Shown here one piece after another: positions 28,119-36,907 of a DNA stretch of 64,000 nucleotides. The position numbers and the translations under genes are program-made. The notes under the pieces are model-generated. The model was not told where the DNA came from, ran no database searches, and saw only the letters and a program-made list of their open reading frames with translations. How positions within the stretch are numbered: the stretch's first letter is position 1; every line of letters begins with the position of its first letter. The stretch is from assembly GCF_000374125.1 (NCBI RefSeq), contig NZ_KB893625.1, forward strand, positions 124,001 to 188,000. The letters run 5' to 3'. The stretch is from Niabella aurantiaca DSM 17617 (GTDB lineage: Bacteria > Bacteroidota > Bacteroidia > Chitinophagales > Chitinophagaceae).

Positions 28119-29393
28119 ATGAAGAAAAAAAACTTTCCTTCCGGGAATGCTTTCGGAAACAGCTTGTCTAAACCAGAGCGGCGTCGCTGGATTATCATTA
28201 CCATCATTTTTATCGCGGTGGTTTGTAACTATATTGACCGGCAGATCGTATCTGTGCTAAAACCCCTGATTAAGGATGAATTCAGTTTAGATGATTCAGG
28301 ATATGCTGTTATAATAAATATTTTTACTGTTTGCTATGCGCTTTCATATCCGTTTGCAGGATGGCTTGTAGATCGGATCGGGACCAGGCTGACGATGTTT
28401 TGGGGTATCATCGTGTGGTCGCTTGCCTGTATCGGTGGTGGTATTTCGCGAACAGTAGGACAATTCGGGTTTTTTAGAGGCATGCTGGGCGTATCTGAAC
28501 CTACCATATTTCCCGCCATGCTCAAAACGGTAACAGTTTGGTTCCCGGGTAAATTGAGGGGTACCGCAAATGGCATTTGCCAGGCGGGCGGTTCCATCGG
28601 GGCCATTGTTGCGCCGCCTTTGGTAGCATGGCTGGCGATCAGTTATTCCTGGCATATGGCTTTTGTGGTAATGGGTATCGTCGGGGCTATTATTGCCGTT
28701 CTTTGGAAACTGCTCTATAAAGACCCTCCCAAAGAAATATTGGAGGAGGCCTTACAAAGTACTGTAGCAAAAGATGCAGTATCTTTTTCCTGGAAAGAAC
28801 TATGGAGAAGAAAAAGTCTATGGGGCGTTATATTGATCCGGTTTATCAGCGATCCGGTTTGGTATTTTTGTTTGTTTTGGCTCCCGGGCTATTTACAGGA
28901 AAAATCCGGCCTGTCGCTGGCACAGGTAGGCATGTTTGGATGGATCCCTTTTTTAATTGCTGATCTTGGCGCCGTTGGTACGTCCATCTGGTCCGACAAA
29001 ATAGTACGTAAAGGTTCGGCTCCCCTTCTGGCGAGAAAGAAAATGCTTACCAGAATCACTTTCCTCTCCCTGCTTTGTGCTCTTACGCCCTTTCTGAACA
29101 GCGCAGCCCTGACCATTGCTATTTTTAGCATGGTGGCCCTGGTATGTGTAAGCTGGCTCTTTACAGCCGGTGTTGTTATTGCCGAATCATTTCCGGTACA
29201 TAATGTTGCCAGTGTGCAGGGGATCGTGGGTGGTTTTGGCGCATTAGGGGCTGTATTGTTCAATTTCTTTGTCGGGAAAGTAATGGATGCCCCCGGCGCT
29301 GAAAAAATATTTTTTGTGATGGCGGTGCTGCATCCGATAGCCCTGTTGATACTCTGGAAAATTGTGAAGCCTGAGAAACCGGCCGCGGCTTAA
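28119..29393 (+). CDS. MFS transporter, anion:cation symporter (hexuronate transporter-like) group
   Basis: Inner-membrane permease of 424 residues with about 12 hydrophobic segments. The opening IIFIAVVCNYIDRQIVSVLKPLIKDEF is typical of the ACS family that includes ExuT. The loop PFAGWLVDRIGTRLTMFWG is the MFS A-motif region. It would carry the product released in the periplasm into the cytoplasm, beside the polyol dehydrogenase and kinase. Uronate, gluconate or similar acids are common substrates, but the ligand here is unknown. A paralogue lies at 53534 in the other cluster. Confidence 0.92.
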   Translation: MKKKNFPSGNAFGNSLSKPERRRWIIITIIFIAVVCNYIDRQIVSVLKPLIKDEFSLDDSGYAVIINIFTVCYALSYPFAGWLVDRIGTRLTMFWGIIVWSLACIGGGISRTVGQFGFFRGMLGVSEPTIFPAMLKTVTVWFPGKLRGTANGICQAGGSIGAIVAPPLVAWLAISYSWHMAFVVMGIVGAIIAVLWKLLYKDPPKEILEEALQSTVAKDAVSFSWKELWRRKSLWGVILIRFISDPVWYFCLFWLPGYLQEKSGLSLAQVGMFGWIPFLIADLGAVGTSIWSDKIVRKGSAPLLARKKMLTRITFLSLLCALTPFLNSAALTIAIFSMVALVCVSWLFTAGVVIAESFPVHNVASVQGIVGGFGALGAVLFNFFVGKVMDAPGAEKIFFVMAVLHPIALLILWKIVKPEKPAAA

Positions 29394-29613
29394 TAACCTG
29401 AAGCTCCGTTTGAGATGCCCAAATGGTGTATAGGTTGTCCAGGTTATTATAAGCGCATCACAAACGATATCTTAAGGCGGCTGGATGAACTTACGCGATG
29501 CCGGATCATGCATAGGATACTGACCGGTTTTTTGGACCTTGCGGTCAACGCTTGTTTTGTGAATTTAATTGTCTTATGTTCCGGGGACCCGGAAGCACGG
29601 ATCCGTTAAAATA

Positions 29614-30534
29614 ATGCAGATGAGAAAAAAGAAAGTAATTTGTTTTGGCGAAGTGCTTTGGGATCATTTGGTAACAGGCCGGCAAATAGGTGGTGCGCCG
29701 CTCAATGTATGTTATCATCTCTCTAAGACCGGCATAGATAGCCGCATTATAAGCCAGGTTGGCGCGGACAAAAACGGATTCGCGCTGCTCGAAAAGATCA
29801 ACGATCTCGGAATCGATGCCCGCTATTGTAAATTGTCCGCTCAGCATCCGACTTCAACGGTTGAAGTTCTGTTGTCCGGCGACAAAAAGATAGTTTATGA
29901 TATTGTTGATCGCGTGGCCTGGGATTTTATAGAAACAGATCATACCGTTATTGAAGATCTAAAAACCGCAGCCGCTTTTATTTACGGAAGCCTGGCAGCC
30001 CGTAATGCTGTATCCCGCAATACCCTGCAGACCTATCTCGGGCAGACGCCGTGGCCGGTTTTTGATATTAACCTGCGGGAGCCATTTTATGATCCCGGCC
30101 TGATTACACAATTATTAAGCTATAGCAAAACGCTCAAATTGAATGATGAAGAAGTTTGCATTTTGAGTGCCTGGTTTGCTTCAGGAGATGATGAACGGCA
30201 AGTGATCAACTACCTGTTCCAAAACTTTTGCAGACTTGAAGAAGTGATTGTAACAAAAGGCGCCGAAGGTGTTTCTTATTATGCCAGTCAATTTGAATTG
30301 CATTTAGCGGCAATGCCTGTTAATGTGGTTGACACGGTAGGAAGCGGAGATTCATTTTTGGTAGCCTTTATTGCCCGTAAACTGCTCGGGGCCTCAATTG
30401 ATACATGTTTAAAAGAGGCGATTGTTCTGAGCGCGTTTGTTGCGACAAAGAACGGAGGGACGCCACCCTATCAGCAAGACGATCTTGATGGCATCAGATC
30501 TGCACAAAACAGTTCTTCATCAAATCTTGCTTAG
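29614..30534 (+). CDS. PfkB-family carbohydrate kinase (fructokinase-like)
   Basis: Cytoplasmic sugar kinase of about 306 residues. The start is the ATG at 29614 (MQMRKKKVICFGEVLWD); a longer frame from 29569 adds a non-family leader. PfkB signature 1 is near IGGAPLNVCYHLSKTG, and signature 2 is DTVGSGDSFLVAFIA with the catalytic aspartate of the GSGDSF loop. The pattern resembles bacterial fructokinases. Together with the mannitol dehydrogenase-like enzyme, this suggests polyol to ketose to ketose phosphate. It is 220 bases from the MFS gene and may have its own promoter, though I see no strong -7 box. Confidence 0.9.
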   Translation: MQMRKKKVICFGEVLWDHLVTGRQIGGAPLNVCYHLSKTGIDSRIISQVGADKNGFALLEKINDLGIDARYCKLSAQHPTSTVEVLLSGDKKIVYDIVDRVAWDFIETDHTVIEDLKTAAAFIYGSLAARNAVSRNTLQTYLGQTPWPVFDINLREPFYDPGLITQLLSYSKTLKLNDEEVCILSAWFASGDDERQVINYLFQNFCRLEEVIVTKGAEGVSYYASQFELHLAAMPVNVVDTVGSGDSFLVAFIARKLLGASIDTCLKEAIVLSAFVATKNGGTPPYQQDDLDGIRSAQNSSSSNLA

Positions 30535-30713
30535 CCCGGCGGGAGGCGATTATTGATAAGGCAGGAAAGCTAAATGCTGTTCAAATAGTAGATTTCGAGG
30601 CAGGACCTGTTTTTTTGAATTCATTTGATGGTATTCATAATGTTAAGATATTTAGCCGATATTTGCTAAATAAATTGGTAGATCGCCTGCCGGCTTTCCG
30701 GAAAACGGAATGA
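30489..30713 (+). pseudogene. Open frame without start codon; possible gene relic
   Basis: From 30489 to the TGA at 30711-30713 a frame different from that of the kinase stays open for 74 codons with no ATG or GTG. Its product reads like real protein (AIIDKAGKLNAVQIVDFEAG, then PVFLNSFDGIHNVKIFSRYL), with balanced hydrophobic and charged residues. It overlaps the last 46 bases of the kinase gene. It may be the tail of a gene lost by deletion, or chance. I do not recognise the family. Confidence 0.25.
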
Positions 30714-30762
30714 TGATGCAGGGATCCCCAAAGACGATACAATAAGTAAAGAGCTATGCAGG

Positions 30763-32148
30763 ATGGATTATGCAATAGTGGACATTGAAACCTCGGGTGG
30801 CAATGCGGCAGGCGGCGGCAGCATTACGGAAATAGCGATACGCGTTTTCGACGGGCAGACGGTTATTGACCGTTTTGAAACTTTAGTGAAGCCTCATCAC
30901 CAGATACCGCCTTATATTGCACTGCTTACCGGTATTGATGATGCTATGGTACAGGACAGCCCTGGTTTTAACGACATTGCAAAGGATGTCTTTTCAATGC
31001 TCGAAGGCAGGGTATTTGTGGCACACAATGTTAATTTTGATTACTGCTTTGTGAAGCAGCACCTGGAAAGTGCGGGGTACCGTTTTAAGACGAACCAATT
31101 ATGCACGGTACAACTTTCAAGGGCCATCAGGCCGGGACTGCCGTCTTATAATTTGAGCAACGTATGTAGCGCGCTGGGTATTGAGCTGACCAACCGGCAC
31201 CGGGCCGGCGGTGATGTGGATGCCACCGTGGTATTATTTCAAAAGTTATTGCAATGGGACAGGGAAGGTATTGTGGCAATGCTGTTGGAAGGAGCTGCAG
31301 GAGCACAGCGAGGGATACCAGATGCCTTACAGGAAGATTTTGATCAATTGCCGAATGGCCCCGGCGTTTATTATTTTTATAATGAAGCGCGCCAGGTAAT
31401 CTATGTGGGCAAAGCCAGGGATATAAAGAAGCGTGTGGCACAGCACTTTAAACAGCGCAATGCCAGCCTGAAGCGCCAAAATTTTATAAAAGAGATCTCT
31501 TCTATCAGCTGTGAACCCTGTGGCACTGAACTGATGGCATTCATACTGGAAGCCCTGGAAATAAAATGGATTTATCCAAAGCATAACCAGGCGCTGAAAA
31601 AGTATGAGCCCAAATTTGGCCTGTTTGTGCAGGAAGATCCGGATGGTTATGTCCGAATGAAGATTTCCGGGCTTGGGAAAGATGATCAGCCCGTTCAGGT
31701 ATTTACAACGCGCCAGGGTGGTATGAATAAACTCCGGGAACTGACCCGGCGTTTTGGTTTATGCGCTGATCTATGCCGTTTAAGGCGTTGTGAATGCTGT
31801 GACTACATTGACAAGAAAAATAATTTGCTTTGTTCTGCTAATCAGCCACCGGCAAGGTATAATGAAAAAGTAGCACGCGCGCTTTCTTTTTTAAAAGAAG
31901 ATACCGGTACATTTTATATTATTGATAAGGGACGGAACCGGGAAGAAAAGAGCTGTATCTGGGTGGAAAACGGAGCTTTTTATGGAATGGGATATATAGA
32001 TAACAGTGCGGACATTTATTCACTGGAGGATATTAAAGATCACCTTACCCGGTACACGAATACGCACTATATCATGCAGCTGATTATTTCCTTTATATGC
32101 AAATATCCCCATAAAGTGGTTCCGGTTAACAGTAACGCATTTGCCTGA
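30763..32148 (+). CDS. DnaQ-like DEDDh exonuclease fused to a UvrC-type GIY-YIG nuclease domain
   Basis: A 461-residue fusion. Residues 1-170 form a DEDDh 3'-5' exonuclease of the DNA polymerase III epsilon type: Asp7 and Glu9 in VDIETSG, the FVAHNVNFDY block, and the His146-Asp151 pair in HRAGGDVD. Residues about 195-280 are a GIY-YIG endonuclease (GPGVYYFYNEARQVIYVGKA, then KKRVAQHF) as in UvrC and Cho. The C-terminal part has a cysteine cluster (CADLCRLRRCECCDYID) that could bind metal. Such fusions are known in Bacteroidota and actinobacteria and suggest repair-associated cleavage. The gene stands alone and is convergent with the WalJ-like gene 20 bases away. Confidence 0.93.
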   Translation: MDYAIVDIETSGGNAAGGGSITEIAIRVFDGQTVIDRFETLVKPHHQIPPYIALLTGIDDAMVQDSPGFNDIAKDVFSMLEGRVFVAHNVNFDYCFVKQHLESAGYRFKTNQLCTVQLSRAIRPGLPSYNLSNVCSALGIELTNRHRAGGDVDATVVLFQKLLQWDREGIVAMLLEGAAGAQRGIPDALQEDFDQLPNGPGVYYFYNEARQVIYVGKARDIKKRVAQHFKQRNASLKRQNFIKEISSISCEPCGTELMAFILEALEIKWIYPKHNQALKKYEPKFGLFVQEDPDGYVRMKISGLGKDDQPVQVFTTRQGGMNKLRELTRRFGLCADLCRLRRCECCDYIDKKNNLLCSANQPPARYNEKVARALSFLKEDTGTFYIIDKGRNREEKSCIWVENGAFYGMGYIDNSADIYSLEDIKDHLTRYTNTHYIMQLIISFICKYPHKVVPVNSNAFA

Positions 32149-32168
32149 TGGCTTTCTGGGGGAAGTTG

Positions 32169-32993
32169 TTAAAACAACGCAAGCTGTCCCATCGGCATTG
32201 GTGTAGCCGGGTACAAGGTCTTGGCTCCGGAAACGCTGTACACCGGGGTCTCTTCGTGCCGCGAGGCGACCACGATATGGGTTGTGGTTGCTTGCTGATG
32301 AAACAGGTCACGGACCAGGTCCGGGTTGTTGTTGTCGGCAGAAAGATGAGAGAGGAACAGGTGGCTCATGTGAGCTGGTCTGCAGGAAAGAAAAAGATCA
32401 AGCGCCTGTTTGTTGGATAAATGCCCCCGGCCGTCGCGGATCCTTTTTTTAAGATAGTAAGGATACCGGCCATTCTCCAGCAGTACTTCATCATAGTTCG
32501 CTTCCAGGAAAGCCGCATGACATCTTTTGAAATGGGTGCTGACGTTCTCGCAAACTTTCCCGATATCCGTAAAAATGCCGACACAGGTGTGCTCATCTTC
32601 CACGGTAAAGCTATGCGGGTCTGCGGCATCGTGATGTTTCAGGAAAGCATTGACCACGAGGGTGCCGATATGAACGGGCATTCCTGCAGTTAGTGGGTGT
32701 ACCAGACCCGGATCCAGTTTAAGCCCTGCATGATGCAGCGTGCCTGAAGAGATGTGCACAGGGAGCTGATGTTTACGGGACAGGACTTCGAGGCCTTTGA
32801 TGTGGTCGCTATGTTCGTGCGATATGAATATCGCTTTCACCTTCTTCATCGCCAGCCCCAGCCGGTACATTCTTTTCTCTGTTTCCCGGCAGGATAGGCC
32901 GGCATCGATCAGTACGGCCTCCTCATCGTTACCGATATAATAACAGTTGCCGTTGCTGCCAGAGTTAAGCGCCGTAAGATAGAGACTGGTCAT
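32169..32993 (-). CDS. MBL-fold metallohydrolase, WalJ/YycJ-like
   Basis: Cytoplasmic metallo-beta-lactamase-fold protein of 274 residues. It opens with LYLTALNSGSNGNCYYIG and carries the metal motif ISHEHSDHIKGLEVL, with further ligands expected in FTDIG and in the HLSADNNNPDL segment near the C-terminus. This pattern matches YycJ/WalJ exonuclease-like enzymes linked to DNA repair and cell-wall regulation in other phyla. It has no signal peptide. It is unrelated by position to the catabolic loci. Confidence 0.88.
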   Translation of the reverse strand: MTSLYLTALNSGSNGNCYYIGNDEEAVLIDAGLSCRETEKRMYRLGLAMKKVKAIFISHEHSDHIKGLEVLSRKHQLPVHISSGTLHHAGLKLDPGLVHPLTAGMPVHIGTLVVNAFLKHHDAADPHSFTVEDEHTCVGIFTDIGKVCENVSTHFKRCHAAFLEANYDEVLLENGRYPYYLKKRIRDGRGHLSNKQALDLFLSCRPAHMSHLFLSHLSADNNNPDLVRDLFHQQATTTHIVVASRHEETPVYSVSGAKTLYPATPMPMGQLALF

Positions 32994-33199
32994 GCTGCAA
33001 AATACTCATTTTTAGCCAAACGGATTCAGCGGCGGGCTCCATTGTATTGTGTTGCCGGTTCCGGCGGGATGCTAAAAACATCTCCTGCGACGGGTATTAA
33101 AAATAATTGGGATGTGTCAGCGGCATTCACAGGGTGGTTTGATCTGTTTGTAAACCGGTTGAACAAGGCGGTTGACCTGCAATACTCTTATAAGGGGGC

Positions 33200-33460
33200 T
33201 CAGATATCCGGGTTACGGATGGCCCGGTTATAAAGCCAAAGCGATGGAACAGATCCCGCAATAGCGAGAATAAAACTGCGTATGTCAAAGCCGTCGGGCA
33301 CTCTCCAGCCGATCATGTTTCCGATCCAGCCGCCGATAAGCGCCCCTGCAATGCCGATAAGAATGGTTACGATCCCTCCTCCGGGATCTTTATGCGGATA
33401 TAGTGCCTTGGCAACTATTCCCGCGATCAGTCCAAAAATGGCCCGGGATAACAGATCCAT
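33200..33460 (-). CDS. GlsB/YeaQ/YmgE-family stress response membrane protein
   Basis: Small membrane protein of 86 residues with three hydrophobic segments: the N-terminal AIFGLIAGIVAKAL, the central glycine-rich GGGIVTILIGIAGALIGGW and SFILAIAGSVPSLWLY. The glycine-zipper middle is typical of transglycosylase-associated GlsB/YeaQ proteins, which are induced by envelope or general stress. It is on the same strand as the DUF4142 gene 118 bases upstream in transcription order, and both are probably stress-linked. Confidence 0.88.
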   Translation of the reverse strand: MDLLSRAIFGLIAGIVAKALYPHKDPGGGIVTILIGIAGALIGGWIGNMIGWRVPDGFDIRSFILAIAGSVPSLWLYNRAIRNPDI

Positions 33461-33578
33461 AATATTATTCTATTAGATGGTATAAAGGATGCGTGTTGTT
33501 TTTGAACGACCCGCCCGGACTGATCCTGTAAACCCGGGCCTATGGTGCTCCGTTTATGATACCCGTATGGCTCCCGGA

Positions 33579-34127
33579 TCACTGCAGCGGCGGTGCCGCT
33601 TCGGCAGGGAACAACATACGGGCCAGGCTGTCTGCATGATCGCGGTGTATGGTGATGACCGGCAGTATTCCCGCGGCATAATCTTTAAGCGCCTGATCGC
33701 TTCCGGTTTGTATCTCACGCTGCTGAACCATGATCGCTTTATCGTGCCCTTGCAGCATGGCATAGATAAAAGCAGAATCAAATGCCTGTCCGTTTAAATT
33801 TTCCAGCATGGATAGCAGGTCCTTATGCTCCTGGTCGGTTTCGGACGGAAGATCGTAGCCGGCATTTTTTGCGATCGTCATCAGATCGGCCTGGGCCCTT
33901 TGATGATCGTTTACCAGCATTTCCCCAAAGGATTTAACATCGGTATTGCTGCTGCGTTGTATGGCCAGGTTGCCGGCGTTGATCTCGCCAAGATTGATGT
34001 AAGCCGTTTTTGATACATAGCTGGTATCGGGCTGGTCCGGGAGGTTGGGGCGGGCATTTTTGCTCCCGGTATAAAAGCCGCTCAGGAGTGCTATTGCCAG
34101 TCCACCCATGATCCATTTTGTTTTCAT
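33579..34127 (-). CDS. DUF4142 exported protein
   Basis: A 182-residue protein from the ATG at 34127 (MKTKWIMGGLAIALLSGFYTG), a signal-peptide-like N-terminus. A longer frame from 34190 adds a polar leader that would spoil export. The remainder is helical and matches DUF4142 (YVSKTAYINLGEINAGNLAIQ, VKSFGEMLVNDHQRAQADL, DHADSLARML), a ferritin-like four-helix family found in periplasmic proteins of Bacteroidota. Function is unknown; some relatives are stress-associated. It sits beside the GlsB-like gene. Confidence 0.87.
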   Translation of the reverse strand: MKTKWIMGGLAIALLSGFYTGSKNARPNLPDQPDTSYVSKTAYINLGEINAGNLAIQRSSNTDVKSFGEMLVNDHQRAQADLMTIAKNAGYDLPSETDQEHKDLLSMLENLNGQAFDSAFIYAMLQGHDKAIMVQQREIQTGSDQALKDYAAGILPVITIHRDHADSLARMLFPAEAAPPLQ

Positions 34128-34987
34128 GGCTGTTGTTTTTATTTTAAATAGAGTCGATCCTGCAAACGGATATTGCAACGGATCTGTCAATAAGAAAACA
34201 ATTTCTATGCCCGACCGGTGTGCCCTGCAAAAAGGAGGAGGTTGGGTAAAATTGTCGACAATCGGTAGCGAATTTTCATCAGGACCCCGATGGCAGGGAT
34301 CGTTTTCTATGCCGGTGACAGGGCATGTTTTTTTGATTTTGCCGGAAATAGAGTGCCTGCTTGCCGCTAAGAAACTGTTTCATAATGAACGGTATCAAAA
34401 TGATCTTTATAAATTAATGCCCGGGGTTTGCATCCAAAACCGTTCAGCTTATTAGAGCGATGATTTTTTTAAAAACCGTTCACGCAGGAAGACGCGTTCC
34501 GGTGCTTCTGATTCTTCATACTTCGTCATTCCTGGATGGTTCCCACGTTCAAATGGTTTGGGCCATTCGCCTGCCGGCAGCGAACCGGTACACCTGAAAT
34601 AGTATTGCCGCTTCCCGGGCGGTCCTTTTATTATTTATTTACGCATTTCCATCCCTTTGGTAGGCTTTTTTTCAGCCGTTCCTTTTATAACCGCATTTCC
34701 AAAAAGCAAACGGGCAGGCAGGGCACGGGGTGCCGGATCGGGGCGGATTCAATGGTTTGAAAACGACGGGAATTTTTAATAAATAAACTGCAATTTTCGG
34801 CACGATTTTAATGGATAATCGTGTAATGATGGTGATGGACTTCAAAAGCACCTTTCAGACCCGATAATTTGTATGTTACACGTGAAGTTTTTCTTTACTG
34901 TAATGACAGAAGCATCCAGTTATAATCGTACCCTGCATCAGCGTTCCCTATTGGCATGCGGGCTTCTTAAAGCGTATTTCGGAGTAG
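34128..34987. other. Gene-poor intergenic stretch
   Basis: About 860 bases in which I see no convincing gene. Short frames exist on both strands but have no domain-like sequence or sensible start. A small hairpin CACGATT / AATCGTG lies at 34801-34823 with a 9-base loop. No tRNA or rRNA pattern was found. Confidence 0.5.
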
Positions 34988-35125
34988 TTATACAAACTCC
35001 GTCAGGGCATTCTTTGCCTGGGCATCGCTATTGAGAAAGTATGGATACGCATCGGGATTAAACACAAGAGAGATAGCATTATACTGCTCAACAGGATCCG
35101 GCAGATCCTTTTGTGGTGTGACCAT
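34988..35125 (-). CDS. Possible 45-residue small protein or relic
   Basis: An ATG at 35125 opens a 45-codon frame whose product (DLPDPVEQYNAISLVFNPDA, then YPYFLNSDAQAKNALTEFV) has protein-like composition and no membrane or signal segment. The frame extends further upstream without a better start. I do not recognise it. It is isolated in a gene-poor region, so chance or a decayed gene is possible. Confidence 0.25.
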   Translation of the reverse strand: MVTPQKDLPDPVEQYNAISLVFNPDAYPYFLNSDAQAKNALTEFV

Positions 35126-35195
35126 AATGCAAAATAGTAAGCAGCGAATGGTTGAAAAAAACACGTTATAAAGTAGGTTGCAATAGCAACAAAAC

Positions 35196-35228
35196 GGCCT
35201 GTCTTTTCTAAGACGGGCCCTTATTTTT
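35196..35228 (+). terminator. Orphan intrinsic terminator-like hairpin
   Basis: GGCCTGTCTT and AAGACGGGCC (35197-35206 and 35210-35219, one G-T wobble, 3-base loop) form a strong stem followed on the + strand by TTATTTTT. No + strand gene ends here, so it may close an unannotated transcript. On the - strand a weaker T-rich run (GTTTTGTTG) also follows, so it could act in both directions. Confidence 0.5.
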
Positions 35229-35269
35229 AGATGGAAGAGCTGCGCATGACCCGTTATAAAGTTACGCAA

Positions 35270-35683
35270 ATCCTGTTCATCCCGTATGAAAGATCATCGC
35301 GGGAAGATCTGATGTGTTGAAAATGGTCGCCTCGGTTTTTGTAAGACCTGTAATAAGTTGTTAATATTGGTCAGCAGAAAATCGTTAGGTGCCTGGTTGA
35401 TAAGCGGCAGTGCCGCAGCGGGAATATGCAAAAACAGGTTTTGATGTCATTGCTATCAGATAATATCAATGCTATACCGTTCTTTTTACAATTCAGGTGC
35501 GTTTGTCCTGTGCGCCTGCCCGTTTGGTGCGCAGGCGTCAGATATTTTATCTATCTTGCCCTGCCAATGGATTCTTGTCGGGCAAACAGCAGGTATGGAT
35601 CAACGGTGAAACCCGATGCGCCTGCGGGCCCTAAGAATGGGAGCTGAAGACGGGATCCCTGGTTACCCTTAATCATACTGTAA
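35270..35683. other. Intergenic region before glycerate kinase
   Basis: About 410 bases with no supported gene. It should hold the promoter for the glycerate kinase gene, but I see no TAnnTTTG box at a convincing distance and none of the GT-N3-AC elements found elsewhere in the cluster. Confidence 0.4.
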
Positions 35684-36838
35684 ATGAAGATTGTTATAGC
35701 GCCGAATGCATTTAAGAACAGCCTCCCCGCGGCGGGGGTTGCGGCAGCATTAGAGGAAGGCATCCGGCTCAGCGGTTATGCCGGCGAGCTGAATTGCTGC
35801 CCGGTTGGGGATGGGGGAGATGGTACGGGCAGTCTGCTGGCGCAATACCTGGGAGCAGCGATCCTGCCTGCAGCGGTTGCAGATCCGTTGGGCAGAACAA
35901 TAGACGCCTCTTTCGGATGGGTAAGGGAAACGGCAACAGCCGTTATTGAGCTGGCAGATGCTTCCGGTCTGCGCCTGTTGCTTCCCGAAGAGTACAACCC
36001 CCTTGTGGCTGATACCACCGGATGCGGGCAGCTGATGAAAGCGGCCCTGGACCAGGGTGCCGGTGAATTGCTGCTTTGTATTGGCGGCAGCGCCACGGTG
36101 GATGGCGGCACGGGGATATTAAAAGAACTGGGACTTCGGTTTTATGATGCGCAGGGGGGAACGCTGCAACAGTTTCCGAAAGACCTGGTAAAGCTGCATG
36201 CGATAGACGCATCGGCGCTGGACCCACGGCTGCGCAATACCAGGATCACCATCCTCTGCGATGTAAAAAATCATTTGTGCGGAGCAAAGGGCGCGGCCGC
36301 TGTTTTTGGGCCGCAGAAAGGCGCCGGCGTTGATGATGTCATGCTGCTGGAGGCGGCGCTGCAGCAGTTGCGGCAGGTCGTGATGCAATACGGCGGGAAG
36401 GATATGGATGCATTGGAATCCGGCGGGGCTGCCGGTGGCGTAGCGGCCGGTGTCGCAGCTTTTTGCAATGTGGAAATTGTAAATGGGATCGATTATTTTC
36501 TGAAGAAAATAGATTTTGAACAAAAACTGGAGGGGGCAGACCGGGTTGTGACCGGCGAAGGGTCCATCGACCATCAGACCCTGGAAGGAAAAGCGCCTTT
36601 TGGCGTGGCGATGATGGCAAAACAAAAAACTATTCCGGTGATCGGTGTTGCCGGAAGAGTACCGGAAACAACAGATCCGGAACTGCAGGCCTGCTTTCAA
36701 TGGCTTTTTTCGATCAATGACCAACCCTTGCCCATTGAGGAGGCGATCCGGCAAACGCACCCCAATCTTGTAAAGGCGGGAATAAAGATCGGCAGGGAAG
36801 TACAAAAACAAACAGCGGCCGTTGCGTCATCTGTTTAA
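35684..36838 (+). CDS. Glycerate kinase (GarK/GlxK type)
   Basis: Cytoplasmic kinase of 384 residues that phosphorylates D-glycerate, in this family normally to 2-phosphoglycerate. It begins MKIVIAPNAFKNSLPAAGVAAA, the type I glycerate kinase start. It contains CPVGDGGDGTG, LLCIGGSATVDGGTG and the C-terminal VVTGEGSIDHQTLEGKAPFGV, all family signatures. It is convergent with the FadR-type regulator gene. A glycerate-dehydrogenase-like gene is at 55812, so glycerate is a likely intermediate of the large cluster. Confidence 0.95.
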   Translation: MKIVIAPNAFKNSLPAAGVAAALEEGIRLSGYAGELNCCPVGDGGDGTGSLLAQYLGAAILPAAVADPLGRTIDASFGWVRETATAVIELADASGLRLLLPEEYNPLVADTTGCGQLMKAALDQGAGELLLCIGGSATVDGGTGILKELGLRFYDAQGGTLQQFPKDLVKLHAIDASALDPRLRNTRITILCDVKNHLCGAKGAAAVFGPQKGAGVDDVMLLEAALQQLRQVVMQYGGKDMDALESGGAAGGVAAGVAAFCNVEIVNGIDYFLKKIDFEQKLEGADRVVTGEGSIDHQTLEGKAPFGVAMMAKQKTIPVIGVAGRVPETTDPELQACFQWLFSINDQPLPIEEAIRQTHPNLVKAGIKIGREVQKQTAAVASSV

Positions 36839-36907
36839 CCCGTTACGTTATGGTACCGCTCTTTTTTTTAAAGTGCGCGCCACTCCCGCATCCTGTTTGT
36901 CTTTCCT

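Noticed and set aside
34108-34760. Short + strand frames in the gene-poor stretch
   Set aside because: They have no sensible start sites, no recognisable motifs and an unusual composition compared with the neighbouring genes.
36119-36811. Open frame of about 230 codons on the - strand opposite glycerate kinase
   Set aside because: The + strand has a complete kinase with all signatures; the antisense product has no domain-like features.
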